Of a DNA stretch of 15,773 nucleotides, positions 1-7,480 are shown in pieces (within the stretch, counting starts at the first letter, position 1; the number at the start of each line of letters is the position of its first letter). The notes below the pieces were generated by a model, which saw only the letters and a program-made list of their open reading frames with translations, searched no databases and had not been told where the DNA came from. The translations under genes were made by a program, and so were the position numbers. The stretch lies in assembly GCA_018814055.1 (NCBI GenBank), contig JAHJAL010000034.1, positions 1-15,773 of the forward strand, in the 5' to 3' direction. Origin of the DNA: Patescibacteria group bacterium. Lineage in GTDB: Bacteria > Patescibacteriota > JAHJAL01.

Positions 1-1
1 C

Positions 2-307
2 GCGGTGAGAAATTACAATAAAGAAATTATGTATAAGGCGTTTGAAATTGCGGGGTATGACAAATCGGTGGTGGACAAAAAATTTGGGGGGATGATTAAT
101 TCATTCAAATATGGTGCTCCACCGACTTGTGGTTTTGCACCCGGTATTGAACGATTGTGTATGGTTTTGCTGGGAATTGATAATATCAGGGAAGTGGTGG
201 CTTTTCCCAAAAATGCCCACGCGCAGGACGTGATGATGGATGCCCCCAGTGAGATTGACCCGGAGCAGTTAAAAGAATTACATATAAAGGTAGAGAAAGA
301 TGAATGA
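2..307 (+). CDS. aspS: Aspartyl-tRNA synthetase, C-terminal fragment (5' end outside window)
   Basis: Only the last ~101 residues are present; the frame is open to the left edge, so the GTG at position 5 is probably internal. The enzyme charges tRNA-Asp in the cytoplasm. The visible part is the end of the class II catalytic domain. [17 protein letters not shown] corresponds to class II motif 3, whose Arg contacts ATP. It is followed by [12 protein letters not shown] and a bacterial-type tail [20 protein letters not shown]. LysRS and AsnRS share motif 3, but the AFPK and APS signatures favour AspRS. The usual bacterial His-Gly before the motif 3 loop (PPHGG) reads Thr-Cys-Gly here. The gene stops at TGA with a terminator hairpin about 30 bases downstream, so it is the last gene of its transcript. 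Confidence 0.88.
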   Translation, partial: AVRNYNKEIMYKAFEIAGYDKSVVDKKFGGMINSFKYGAPPTCGFAPGIERLCMVLLGIDNIREVVAFPKNAHAQDVMMDAPSEIDPEQLKELHIKVEKDE

Positions 308-337
308 TAGTATTGGTAATTTGCGGATGTTTTTTTG

Positions 338-371
338 AGGCCTTTATTGTATAAAGGTCTTTGTTTTTGCT
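338..371 (+). terminator. Rho-independent terminator after aspS
   Basis: A 10-bp stem (338-347 paired with 351-360, one G-T wobble) with a 3-base loop TGT is followed by a T-rich tail (TTGTTTTTGCT). It lies about 30 bases after the aspS stop and separates it from the downstream secreted-protein gene. Confidence 0.75.
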
Positions 372-380
372 TGTATCGTC

Positions 381-408
381 TTGATTTATTTGTGTTTGAT
401 GTTATTAT
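381..408 (+). promoter_or_regulatory. Possible promoter for the first NBR1-Ig protein
   Basis: TTGATT (381-386) and TATTAT (403-408) are separated by 16 bases, about 40 bases before the ATG at 449. The region is AT-rich, so matches of this quality arise by chance. The gene has no clear Shine-Dalgarno sequence (the preceding stretch is A-rich). Confidence 0.3.
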
Positions 409-448
409 TAACTCGTAAAATAGTGTTAAAAAAAATTAATCAGATGCT

Positions 449-2158
449 ATGAAAAAAATTTTTGCAATTTTGCTGGGTTTGATAATGACCATTGTAATGT
501 TGCCAAATACAGCTCGGGCGGATATTTATATCCCCATGGAAGAAAGATATGATTATGAGATTGTCGAGAAATCACCGGATCCGGTACTATCGCCTGGTGA
601 AACGACAATATTGTGGGTAAAGCTTAGAAATACCGGATTTGACACCTGGTATTCGGACCGATATGACTTCCGAGAAGAAGATTGTTGGTACGGTAAGTGT
701 TATGGGGGAAACTATCCGGTCAGATTGGGCACCAAACGGCCCCAAGATCGAAATAGTATGTTTTATACAGTAAATAATTGGATTTCCGGCAATCGAGCGC
801 ATATGGCGGATGAACAAACGGCCTCCCAAGGAGAAATAATGTCGTTTGGATTTTTTGTAACTGCGCCTGATTATTTGTCCAATGGAGTATATGTCGAGCA
901 TTTCGCCCCGGTGGTGGAGAGCAAATATTGGATGCCGGACAAGGGAATCGCTTGGAATATCAGGATTGAGGGACAAGCAGAAAGATATGAAGCAGTGATT
1001 GAGGGTGATTCTTGGCAAACATTTGAACTAAACGCGGGAGAAGAGGCGGAAGTTTCTTTTGTAGCCGGAAATACAGGTGGCCTGACGTGGGATAAAAATG
1101 GCGCGTATCCGGTTCATATTGCCAATCGATATGATTATGCCAGCGATTATTATCTTCCGGGAGTTTGGCTGGCAGATAACCGACCGGGGGATTTGGACAA
1201 TAGTCAGGTATATCCAGGTGACAATGGAGTTTTTACTTTTCGGTTCAAAGCTCCTGAAAACGCCTATACCGGACAGAGTTTTGTCGAATCTTTTTGGCTG
1301 GTAGCCGAGGGAAAGCAATGGTTTGATTACGGATCCAACAAAAATCCGTTTGTACTGGAGGTAAAAATTGTGGGTGAAAATGGCGCGCGGTTATTTGATA
1401 CAGACAATTCGACATTTACTGTCGACAAAACCCGAGCCAAAGCCAACAACGATGAAGAGGTCAAGTTGGAATTTGATATTCGCGACAAATATGATGAGCC
1501 GATTGCCAGTCGAGATATCAAAGTTGTGACTGATTATACTTTCGCTGATGGTTATTATTCATACGATTGTTTCAAAGACAGGTATATTACCACTGATAAG
1601 TACGGTTATGCCAGTGAAACAATCAGTTGTGATGTGCCGGCCGGTATATGGTTTGGGTATCAAGTTGATGTCAATGGACATGAAAATGATTTTGAATCGG
1701 GCAGTGAATGGCTGTTGGTCAAATTTTATGATAAGATACCTAGCAAAAACTATGCTGATGTTGATATATATTATAATGATGAATATTTCTATCTGAATGA
1801 TATAAATACTTATAATCATGAGATGTTTGACATAGTATATGATGAATTGGAAAATCTAAATCCTGATTTGATTGCCAGATTATGGGAAGATGAAGATGTG
1901 GATAAGTATCGTGATTATGACTGGATTGAAGTCTTTTATGACGATATCGAACAATTCACTTCACGGGCGGAATCAACTCTGGATGGCAAAATTTATTCTC
2001 GTGATTTTTTGGCGGATAAGTTGATAATTGTCTTTGATAACTCATACAATACGATGGTTTTGATCAAAGAACAGAACTTTGATAGTTATCGATATTTGGG
2101 AGAAATCGATAGTGAGCGATTGGAAGATTATTTGTATTATGAGTATGGCCATCGTTGA
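449..2158 (+). CDS. Exported protein with two NBR1-Ig-like domains and an Ig-like (invasin-type) domain
   Basis: 569 residues. A classic signal peptide is visible: MKK, then a hydrophobic stretch, then a likely cut after ALA-type TARA (about residue 24). Residues ~44-174 and ~190-308 each look like an NBR1-type Ig-like domain (FW fold): the hallmarks are SPGETTILWVKLRNTG..TW and spaced tryptophans (W56, W67, W111, W161, W169), then an AP..G.Y...F segment. The first domain has a Cys-x4-Cys loop (C79, C84). Residues ~315-428 resemble a bacterial invasin/Big_1 Ig domain (FTVDKTRAKANNDEEVKLEF, then TTDKYGYASETI). Residues ~430-569 are acidic and Tyr-rich, with no family recognised. It is a paralog of the protein ending at 7340 over the first ~300 residues only. 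Probably a cell-surface or secreted adhesion/display protein; the binding partner is unknown. It is monocistronic, with terminators on both sides. Confidence 0.72.
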   Translation: MKKIFAILLGLIMTIVMLPNTARADIYIPMEERYDYEIVEKSPDPVLSPGETTILWVKLRNTGFDTWYSDRYDFREEDCWYGKCYGGNYPVRLGTKRPQDRNSMFYTVNNWISGNRAHMADEQTASQGEIMSFGFFVTAPDYLSNGVYVEHFAPVVESKYWMPDKGIAWNIRIEGQAERYEAVIEGDSWQTFELNAGEEAEVSFVAGNTGGLTWDKNGAYPVHIANRYDYASDYYLPGVWLADNRPGDLDNSQVYPGDNGVFTFRFKAPENAYTGQSFVESFWLVAEGKQWFDYGSNKNPFVLEVKIVGENGARLFDTDNSTFTVDKTRAKANNDEEVKLEFDIRDKYDEPIASRDIKVVTDYTFADGYYSYDCFKDRYITTDKYGYASETISCDVPAGIWFGYQVDVNGHENDFESGSEWLLVKFYDKIPSKNYADVDIYYNDEYFYLNDINTYNHEMFDIVYDELENLNPDLIARLWEDEDVDKYRDYDWIEVFYDDIEQFTSRAESTLDGKIYSRDFLADKLIIVFDNSYNTMVLIKEQNFDSYRYLGEIDSERLEDYLYYEYGHR

Positions 2159-2173
2159 TTGAATAATATATAG

Positions 2174-2208
2174 AAAAACCCGACTAAGTATTATTAGTCG
2201 GGTTTTTT
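2174..2208. terminator. Bidirectional terminator between convergent genes
   Basis: CCCGACTAA (2179-2187) pairs perfectly with TTAGTCGGG (2194-2202) around a 6-base loop. The stem is preceded by five A and followed by six T, so both strands see a stem plus U-tract. It sits 20 bases after the first NBR1-Ig gene and about 30 bases after the stop of the minus-strand protease. Confidence 0.9.
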
Positions 2209-2236
2209 GTTATTTCTAGGATCTGTTCTTGCATGC

Positions 2237-5197
2237 TTATGAAACTTTTTCGATAGTTATACTATCAACCATGATGTCAGTTTGGCCATAGGTGTAAACT
2301 CTATATTCCATGGTGCCGTCGGCGGTGCGGGTGAAATAGATGGAGTTGTTGGTGTAGTAGTTGGCTCCGAAATCATTTTGATATAGATCGCTATAGGCGT
2401 AGTCACCGGAACCACCGACATTGACCGCATCGATGCGAACAAGTGGATTACTGGAAGTGCCCCGGTTTTTGATTTTGAAAGTTGCTTGGTAATTACCAGG
2501 AGACTGGTCGGTAGTATATGGTCCGTAAACGACGTAGCCGGGACCTTGGCCGGCAGTAGCTTTGACGGAGATTTGTTGATTGTAGGAGTCGCGGACGACC
2601 TCACCGATTCCGAGATTCAGGTCTTCCGCTTCATAAATTAAATAAGTGTCAGATTTTTCTATTACTCGAATGTTATCTACGGCCAAATCAGTATTTTTGT
2701 AGAACCAGACTCGATATTCCATAGTGCCGCCGGTGCCGCGGGCAAAGTGAACGGTAAAGTTTTGCCAGACGTTGGCCTCGGCGAACATTTGGCCGGTTAT
2801 ATCTTTGGCGACGAATGGACTGTTTCCGCCGGGATTGTAAACTTCCAGTCGGGCAATTGGGCCGGTGGCGGCGAGATTGTTGGTGCGAAGTTTGAACTGA
2901 GCGTAATAATTTTTGTTCTCCTCCAGCGAAGAGTATGGGCCATAAACCAGGAAGCCGGGATTATCATAGTTGACATATCCCATGCGGGCTTTGTCGTGTG
3001 AAAGATTGCTTTCGGCTATTAATTTTCCGGTTTGGCCGGGCATGTCTTCGGCTTCATAGTTGAGGGTGGGATAGTAAACATCAGTAATGATGGTAACCGC
3101 GTCCAAGTTTAGTGCAATATTTTCATTGTTGCCGTAAGAATAAACCCTGTATTCAAGAGTATCATTGTCGCCCGTTTCAAAGGTTAGGCCAATTTCCTCA
3201 TAATTTTGAGTGGTCATAAAGTCGGTTGCTTTGATATTGCGGTAAACTGACATTTCAGGATGATTGTGGTTGAATACTTCCAAACGGGCAATGTCGGTAT
3301 TGGAATAAATATTATTGGCTTGAAGTCGGAATATAGCCCGGTATCGATCATTGCTGATCAAATTTTGACTATATGGGCCGTATTGGGCGAAGCCAATATC
3401 AGTTGGTTTGACTTGAACTGCCAAGCTTTCAGAAGCATTGGTGTCATAAATCACTGCGCCCGCCTGGCGAGGCAAATCTTCACTTTGGTATTGATAGGTA
3501 TCATCGGTGCTTGTTCTGGTAACTTCCGTGAAGTCAACCATCAGGTCAGTTAATCCAAGGGTATAGACACGGTATTCCATCGGCCCGGTAGAGTCTTTGG
3601 TGAATTTGAGATAAAAATCTTGATAAACATTTGAATGATCAAAATCAGTGCCACGGATGTCAAGAAATTGCCATTCATTCGGCGCGTCATAATTGTTGGT
3701 TTCAATACGGGCGATGATTTCAGGATTGGTATTGTCAGATGTTTGAAGTCGAAATTTGGCCAGGTAAGAATTATCAACAGTGTTGGTACCGACATATGGA
3801 CCGTATTGCAAAAAGCCGGGGCCGTCGTATGAAGTGGCTTTGACCGCTTTGCCGTTTGATGAGTTTTGATCTTCAACTATACTGCCAATTTGGTGACTGA
3901 GGTTTTCTGACTCGTGTCGCCCTTCGATACCGATAATATTATTATCTATTTTTATTTGATTTAAGGATGTTTGAACGTCCAGTCGGCCATAACCATAGTA
4001 TTCATCCCAGAAACCATCGGTCATTCCATCAACTTTCTCGGCATTGTAGACAATATACGATCGGATTTGTTCGGCGGTCAAGTCGGGTTTATAGCCCCAC
4101 AAAATCGCGCCGGCACCAGCGACATGGGGCGCGGAAAAGGAGGTGCCGCTATAAAGCGTATAAGAACTAGGGTTGTTTTTGTAGGCAGTAAACACAGATA
4201 CGCCGGGAGCAACGAGATCTAATTCGGGACCAAAACTGGAGAAACTTGCTCTGGTATCACTTTGGTCAACTGCTCCGACTGCAATTACCTGGCTATATCT
4301 GGCTGGATAACCAATAGTTCCGTTGTTGTTACCGGCCGAGGCCACTATTAGAACATTGTGATTGCTGGCATATTCAACCGCGTTTCGGACTATAGGACTG
4401 TCATATGATCCTCCAAGACTCATGTTTATTACTTTGGCGTCATTGTTGACAGCGTAGTAGATACCTTCGGCGATACTAAAATAGGGGCAATTATATCCAA
4501 CTTCACAAACTTTGACGGGCATAATTTTGCCTTTCCAGTTCATGCCCGCCATGCCAAGGGAGTTATTGGTATTGGCGGAAATGATTGATGAAGTACCTGT
4601 ACCATGACCCCAGTTGTCAAAGATGTCATTGTCGTCCAAAACAAAATTGTAACCATTTTTGTCATCAATATATGAATTTCCATCATCGTCGATGCCATTT
4701 CCGGCAATTTCGTCCTGGTTATTCCACATTTTGTTTTGGAAGTCTTCGTGGTTGTAGTAAAAACCAGTATCCAAGACAGCGATGGTCATGTCGTTGCTTC
4801 CGGTGGTATCATCCCATACTGACTCGATATTTATGTTGTGTAAATTCCATTGCTCTGATAGATAATAACTGTCATTGGGAGTGGCGTGTAATTCATATGA
4901 ATTATTGATTTCGGCGTTTTCGACACCGGATAAGCCATAGTTATTGAGATTGCTGCGACGATTGATGTCGTTTTGATCAGGCGCGGGTAATTCGTTGGTT
5001 TTGAGGAGGATATATCCGTCTTGTCCGACTCGTATTTTGTCCGGTGAATAATTATTTTCTTCTAGAAACTGCTCAACGGTTGTACCGGCTGACAATTTAA
5101 CTATCAGACCGTTGGAGAGATCTTGAGCGACAGCTGGCAGAAAATTAAATAAACTCAAAGAGTAAATAATTCCCAGAACCTTGGCGAAATTTTTCAT
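2237..5197 (-). CDS. Secreted subtilisin-family (S8) serine protease with four tandem CBM-like C-terminal domains
   Basis: 986 residues. A signal peptide (MKNFAKVLGI, hydrophobic core, cut near AVAQ) is followed by a ~40-residue stretch (LIVKLSAGTTVEQFL) like a subtilase propeptide, then the catalytic domain at ~105-410. The triad is visible: Asp143 in VLDTG, His198 in WGHGTGTSS, Ser353 in GTSFSAPHVAG, with Asn290 (SAGN) for the oxyanion hole. The acidic segment NGIDDDGNSYIDD (~167-179) resembles calcium-binding loops in thermitase/fervidolysin-like subtilases. Residues ~423-986 are four ~140-residue repeats with YGPY and MEYRVY hallmarks and YEAED starts, resembling CBM6/CBM35-type beta-sandwiches. 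The enzyme should cleave extracellular protein while the repeats bind glycan or cell surface; that part is inferred. An AGGAA ribosome site precedes the ATG. It is transcribed alone, divergent from one NBR1-Ig gene and convergent with the other. Confidence 0.9.
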   Translation of the reverse strand: MKNFAKVLGIIYSLSLFNFLPAVAQDLSNGLIVKLSAGTTVEQFLEENNYSPDKIRVGQDGYILLKTNELPAPDQNDINRRSNLNNYGLSGVENAEINNSYELHATPNDSYYLSEQWNLHNINIESVWDDTTGSNDMTIAVLDTGFYYNHEDFQNKMWNNQDEIAGNGIDDDGNSYIDDKNGYNFVLDDNDIFDNWGHGTGTSSIISANTNNSLGMAGMNWKGKIMPVKVCEVGYNCPYFSIAEGIYYAVNNDAKVINMSLGGSYDSPIVRNAVEYASNHNVLIVASAGNNNGTIGYPARYSQVIAVGAVDQSDTRASFSSFGPELDLVAPGVSVFTAYKNNPSSYTLYSGTSFSAPHVAGAGAILWGYKPDLTAEQIRSYIVYNAEKVDGMTDGFWDEYYGYGRLDVQTSLNQIKIDNNIIGIEGRHESENLSHQIGSIVEDQNSSNGKAVKATSYDGPGFLQYGPYVGTNTVDNSYLAKFRLQTSDNTNPEIIARIETNNYDAPNEWQFLDIRGTDFDHSNVYQDFYLKFTKDSTGPMEYRVYTLGLTDLMVDFTEVTRTSTDDTYQYQSEDLPRQAGAVIYDTNASESLAVQVKPTDIGFAQYGPYSQNLISNDRYRAIFRLQANNIYSNTDIARLEVFNHNHPEMSVYRNIKATDFMTTQNYEEIGLTFETGDNDTLEYRVYSYGNNENIALNLDAVTIITDVYYPTLNYEAEDMPGQTGKLIAESNLSHDKARMGYVNYDNPGFLVYGPYSSLEENKNYYAQFKLRTNNLAATGPIARLEVYNPGGNSPFVAKDITGQMFAEANVWQNFTVHFARGTGGTMEYRVWFYKNTDLAVDNIRVIEKSDTYLIYEAEDLNLGIGEVVRDSYNQQISVKATAGQGPGYVVYGPYTTDQSPGNYQATFKIKNRGTSSNPLVRIDAVNVGGSGDYAYSDLYQNDFGANYYTNNSIYFTRTADGTMEYRVYTYGQTDIMVDSITIEKVS
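2240..3931 (-). repeat. Four tandem ~140-residue domain repeats in the S8 protease
   Basis: Approximate units in protein residues are 423-564, 565-706, 707-849 and 850-986. Each contains YGPY (at 465, 606, 752, 891) about 75 residues before an EYRV(Y/W) motif (M/L at 540, 681, 826, 963), giving periods of 137-146 residues. Units 3 and 4 begin YEAED, and units 1-2 have the related SEN/SED. The copies are strongly diverged, so duplication is old or sequence constraint is loose. Confidence 0.85.
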
Positions 5198-5252
5198 TTG
5201 TTTCCTTGATTTGTTAGATATAAATAATATATAAAAAATTTAGTTCAATAAA

Positions 5253-5281
5253 AGAGTAAAATAGTATTAGTTTGATGTCAA
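5253..5281 (-). promoter_or_regulatory. Probable promoter of the S8 protease
   Basis: On the minus strand a perfect TTGACA (5276-5281) lies 17 bases before TACTCT (5253-5258), giving a leader of about 50 bases before the ATG. The rest of the 5198-5471 intergenic region is very AT-rich; it must also hold the divergent promoter of the second NBR1-Ig gene, which I could not place reliably. Confidence 0.5.
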
Positions 5282-5471
5282 TCTTTATGTTATTGTGAGG
5301 TGCTATTTGTCGAGCTTTTGGTACTGTATTAAATTAGCAAACTCTTGACCTTATTATATTAATGTGTTAGGGTGTAGTTAGTTGATAATTATTACTATTT
5401 TTTGTCAAGCAAATTTATTTGATTAACTATTATTTATGCTGCTTTATTTACTATTAAATCGGGGTAAAAAT

Positions 5472-5507
5472 ATGAAGAAGAATTGATGCAAGATTCTACT
5501 AACATGG
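5472..5507 (+). other. Interrupted signal-peptide start: ATG-AAG-AAG-AAT-TGA in frame with the downstream gene
   Basis: ATG at 5472 is preceded by GGGG with a 7-base spacer and is in frame with the gene that follows. It reads M-K-K-N-stop-C-K-I-L-L-T-W and then continues into the hydrophobic stretch at 5508. Without the TGA at 5484-5486 this would be a textbook signal peptide, aligning with the MKKI start of the paralog at 449. The TTG at 5508 has no ribosome site and would give a hydrophobic segment with no positive n-region. Confidence 0.75.
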
Positions 5508-7340
5508 TTGGTAGGTATTTTTTGTACATTTTTGGCTGGAAATATGATTGGAACAGTTATGGCCTATCAGGGACCATATGATTACCAAATAGTAGCCAAA
5601 TCTGATAATGCGGTGTTATCACCTGGAGAATCAACTATTTTGTGGGTTAAATTAAAGAACACAGGCAGAACTTCCTGGTTTGCTGATAATTATAATCAAA
5701 CAAAGTGCCAAGATAGTAAATGTCTAGGTGATTTTGAATATCCTATCAGATTGGGTACAGTTCGACCGACTGATCGAAATAGCGGCTTTTTTGTAGAAAA
5801 CAACTGGATTGCTACCAATCGTACTCATATGGCAGATGAAACCATAGTAGACCCCGGGCAGGAGGTGAGTTTTGGTTTTTATGTCAATGCTCCGCAAAAT
5901 ATGCCAAGTGGGGTATATCGAGAGCATTTTGCTCCAGTAATAGAAAATGTTACCTGGATGGCGGACAAGGGTCTGTATTGGGATATAGAAGTCCGGGGCA
6001 ATACCAAAAGATACGAAGCACTGGAAAACAAGAGTATTGACTATGGGCACAAAATTTTTAACCTAAAAGCGGGTGAAACATATACTACGACTTTTGAAGT
6101 AAAAAATACCGGGGAAGCTACCTGGTATAAGCTGACGAATAATCCGGTCAGATTGGCCGTCAAGTATGATGGTCAGGGAACGATGTACCATTCTTCCTGG
6201 ATCAGCAAAAATCGGGCGGCCGAATTGGACGAATATATGGTCAAACCAGGGGAATATGGATATTTTACAGTGACTTTTCAAGTACCTGCGGATGCAGTAA
6301 AGGGTACCAAAGTATTTGATTCTTTCTGGATAGTAGCCGAACATGCTCAGTGGTTTGACCTGGGACCGGGATCTTTGGGAAATCTAACTTTGGATGTTAA
6401 CGTGACTGATGGCCGAGAGGAGCCGGTAACTGATATGATCAGGTATTACTCTGATTCGGGTGAATGGTCCATGGAATACCCCTCGGACTGGTATGTGATG
6501 GAAATTGATGATAGAGCATTGTTTAAGTGGAGCCTGATCAAGACTCAAACTGAGGAAACGGGTATATATGTATACAAAGAAAATTCAACCACAGAAGAGA
6601 AAGTAAATTTATTTGAAATGACTCATGAGGGAATGGTAGAAAAATCAGTGGTAATCGATGGACGGGAGGCAGTTAGAGTCAGTGGGATTGGTACAAGTGC
6701 TTATATGATTGGTAAAAATGAGATCAACACATATATCAAATTAAATGATTCTGAGGTTTTGCATGTTGGTTTATTGGAATGGGACTATGAAGATACATAT
6801 GACAAAATGCTAGGTACGCTGGAATTGGCTGATTGGCAGATGGAATATGAAGATATGATTCAGGATGGCAGCGGACGGGTGAAAATGTCGGATACGGTTT
6901 GCCGCGATATGCAAGTGATGTCAGTATGGAATGTGGATATGTATGAACAGGTAGACGGCAAGGGTTATTTTGATTCAAAAATTTCCAAAGTTGGAGTGCA
7001 GTTGTTGATGGCGGTTGATGCCAATGATGAGCTTTGCTTGTTGACTGTGTCAGAGCCAGATCAACCGAATGATATTTATTTTGATGATGAGTCGACTGCT
7101 ATAACACTACTATATTTCATGGCACCAAGTTCCAATCAGGATCAATACAAGGAATCAGTAAAAATGTTTAAAAGTCTGGATAGCTATGATGAGTATGTTG
7201 ATTATTTGAGCAGAAACTTGAAAGAAAAAACATTGAATCAGATGGACAACGATGAGGAATATGATGATTTAGTATGGGATTTGGCTGGGGAAATGATGGA
7301 TAAATATGATATATTAATGACTGATAAGGAGATTATCTAA
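5508..7340 (+). CDS. Second NBR1-Ig-like exported protein (start disrupted)
   Basis: 610 residues if started at TTG 5508, ~622 if read from ATG 5472 through a TGA. Residues ~25-165 and ~180-300 (TTG numbering) are two NBR1-Ig-like domains, obviously paralogous to those of the protein at 449-2158: shared strings include VLSPGE.TILWVKL.NTG, HMADE and REHFAPV. The Cys-x4-Cys loop is kept (C67, C72). The C-terminus differs: ~315-445 (GEWSMEYPSDWYVME and following) resembles PsbP/DUF1795-like alpha-beta domains that begin with a YPxxW segment; ~450-610 is acidic and unrecognised. Likely extracytoplasmic. Divergent from the S8 protease and followed by its own terminator. The N-terminal TGA makes it uncertain whether a full, exported product is made. 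Confidence 0.7.
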   Translation: MVGIFCTFLAGNMIGTVMAYQGPYDYQIVAKSDNAVLSPGESTILWVKLKNTGRTSWFADNYNQTKCQDSKCLGDFEYPIRLGTVRPTDRNSGFFVENNWIATNRTHMADETIVDPGQEVSFGFYVNAPQNMPSGVYREHFAPVIENVTWMADKGLYWDIEVRGNTKRYEALENKSIDYGHKIFNLKAGETYTTTFEVKNTGEATWYKLTNNPVRLAVKYDGQGTMYHSSWISKNRAAELDEYMVKPGEYGYFTVTFQVPADAVKGTKVFDSFWIVAEHAQWFDLGPGSLGNLTLDVNVTDGREEPVTDMIRYYSDSGEWSMEYPSDWYVMEIDDRALFKWSLIKTQTEETGIYVYKENSTTEEKVNLFEMTHEGMVEKSVVIDGREAVRVSGIGTSAYMIGKNEINTYIKLNDSEVLHVGLLEWDYEDTYDKMLGTLELADWQMEYEDMIQDGSGRVKMSDTVCRDMQVMSVWNVDMYEQVDGKGYFDSKISKVGVQLLMAVDANDELCLLTVSEPDQPNDIYFDDESTAITLLYFMAPSSNQDQYKESVKMFKSLDSYDEYVDYLSRNLKEKTLNQMDNDEEYDDLVWDLAGEMMDKYDILMTDKEII

Positions 7341-7363
7341 ATATTATAGGTACGATGAATATT

Positions 7364-7394
7364 AGACCTGCTAAGCGTTTAGCCGGTCTTTTTA
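7364..7394 (+). terminator. Rho-independent terminator after second NBR1-Ig gene
   Basis: AGACC/GGTCT and GCTAA/TTAGC form a 10-bp stem with one T-C mismatch and a 4-base loop, followed by TTTTTATT. It isolates the trxB operon from the secreted-protein island. Confidence 0.8.
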
Positions 7395-7430
7395 TTAACC
7401 TATTACAATATTTTATTTATACTGTATGTA

Positions 7431-7458
7431 TTGACTGTTAATAATGTTCGAATAATAT
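7431..7458 (+). promoter_or_regulatory. Probable promoter of the trxB operon
   Basis: TTGACT (7431-7436) and TAATAT (7453-7458) are separated by 16 bases. A start near 7465 leaves a leader of about 15 bases that still includes the GAGGG ribosome site (7469-7473), 7 bases before the ATG at 7481. Confidence 0.5.
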
Positions 7459-7480
7459 AAATGTTTTTGAGGGTTTTTGT

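Noticed and set aside
1897..1905. TGTGGATAA, another DnaA-box match, inside the first NBR1-Ig gene
   Set aside because: One such match is expected by chance in a window of this size; it is coding and isolated.
5486..5580. Reinitiation at ATG 5486, which overlaps the TGA
   Set aside because: That frame is not the NBR1-Ig frame and ends after about 30 codons, so it cannot rescue the gene.
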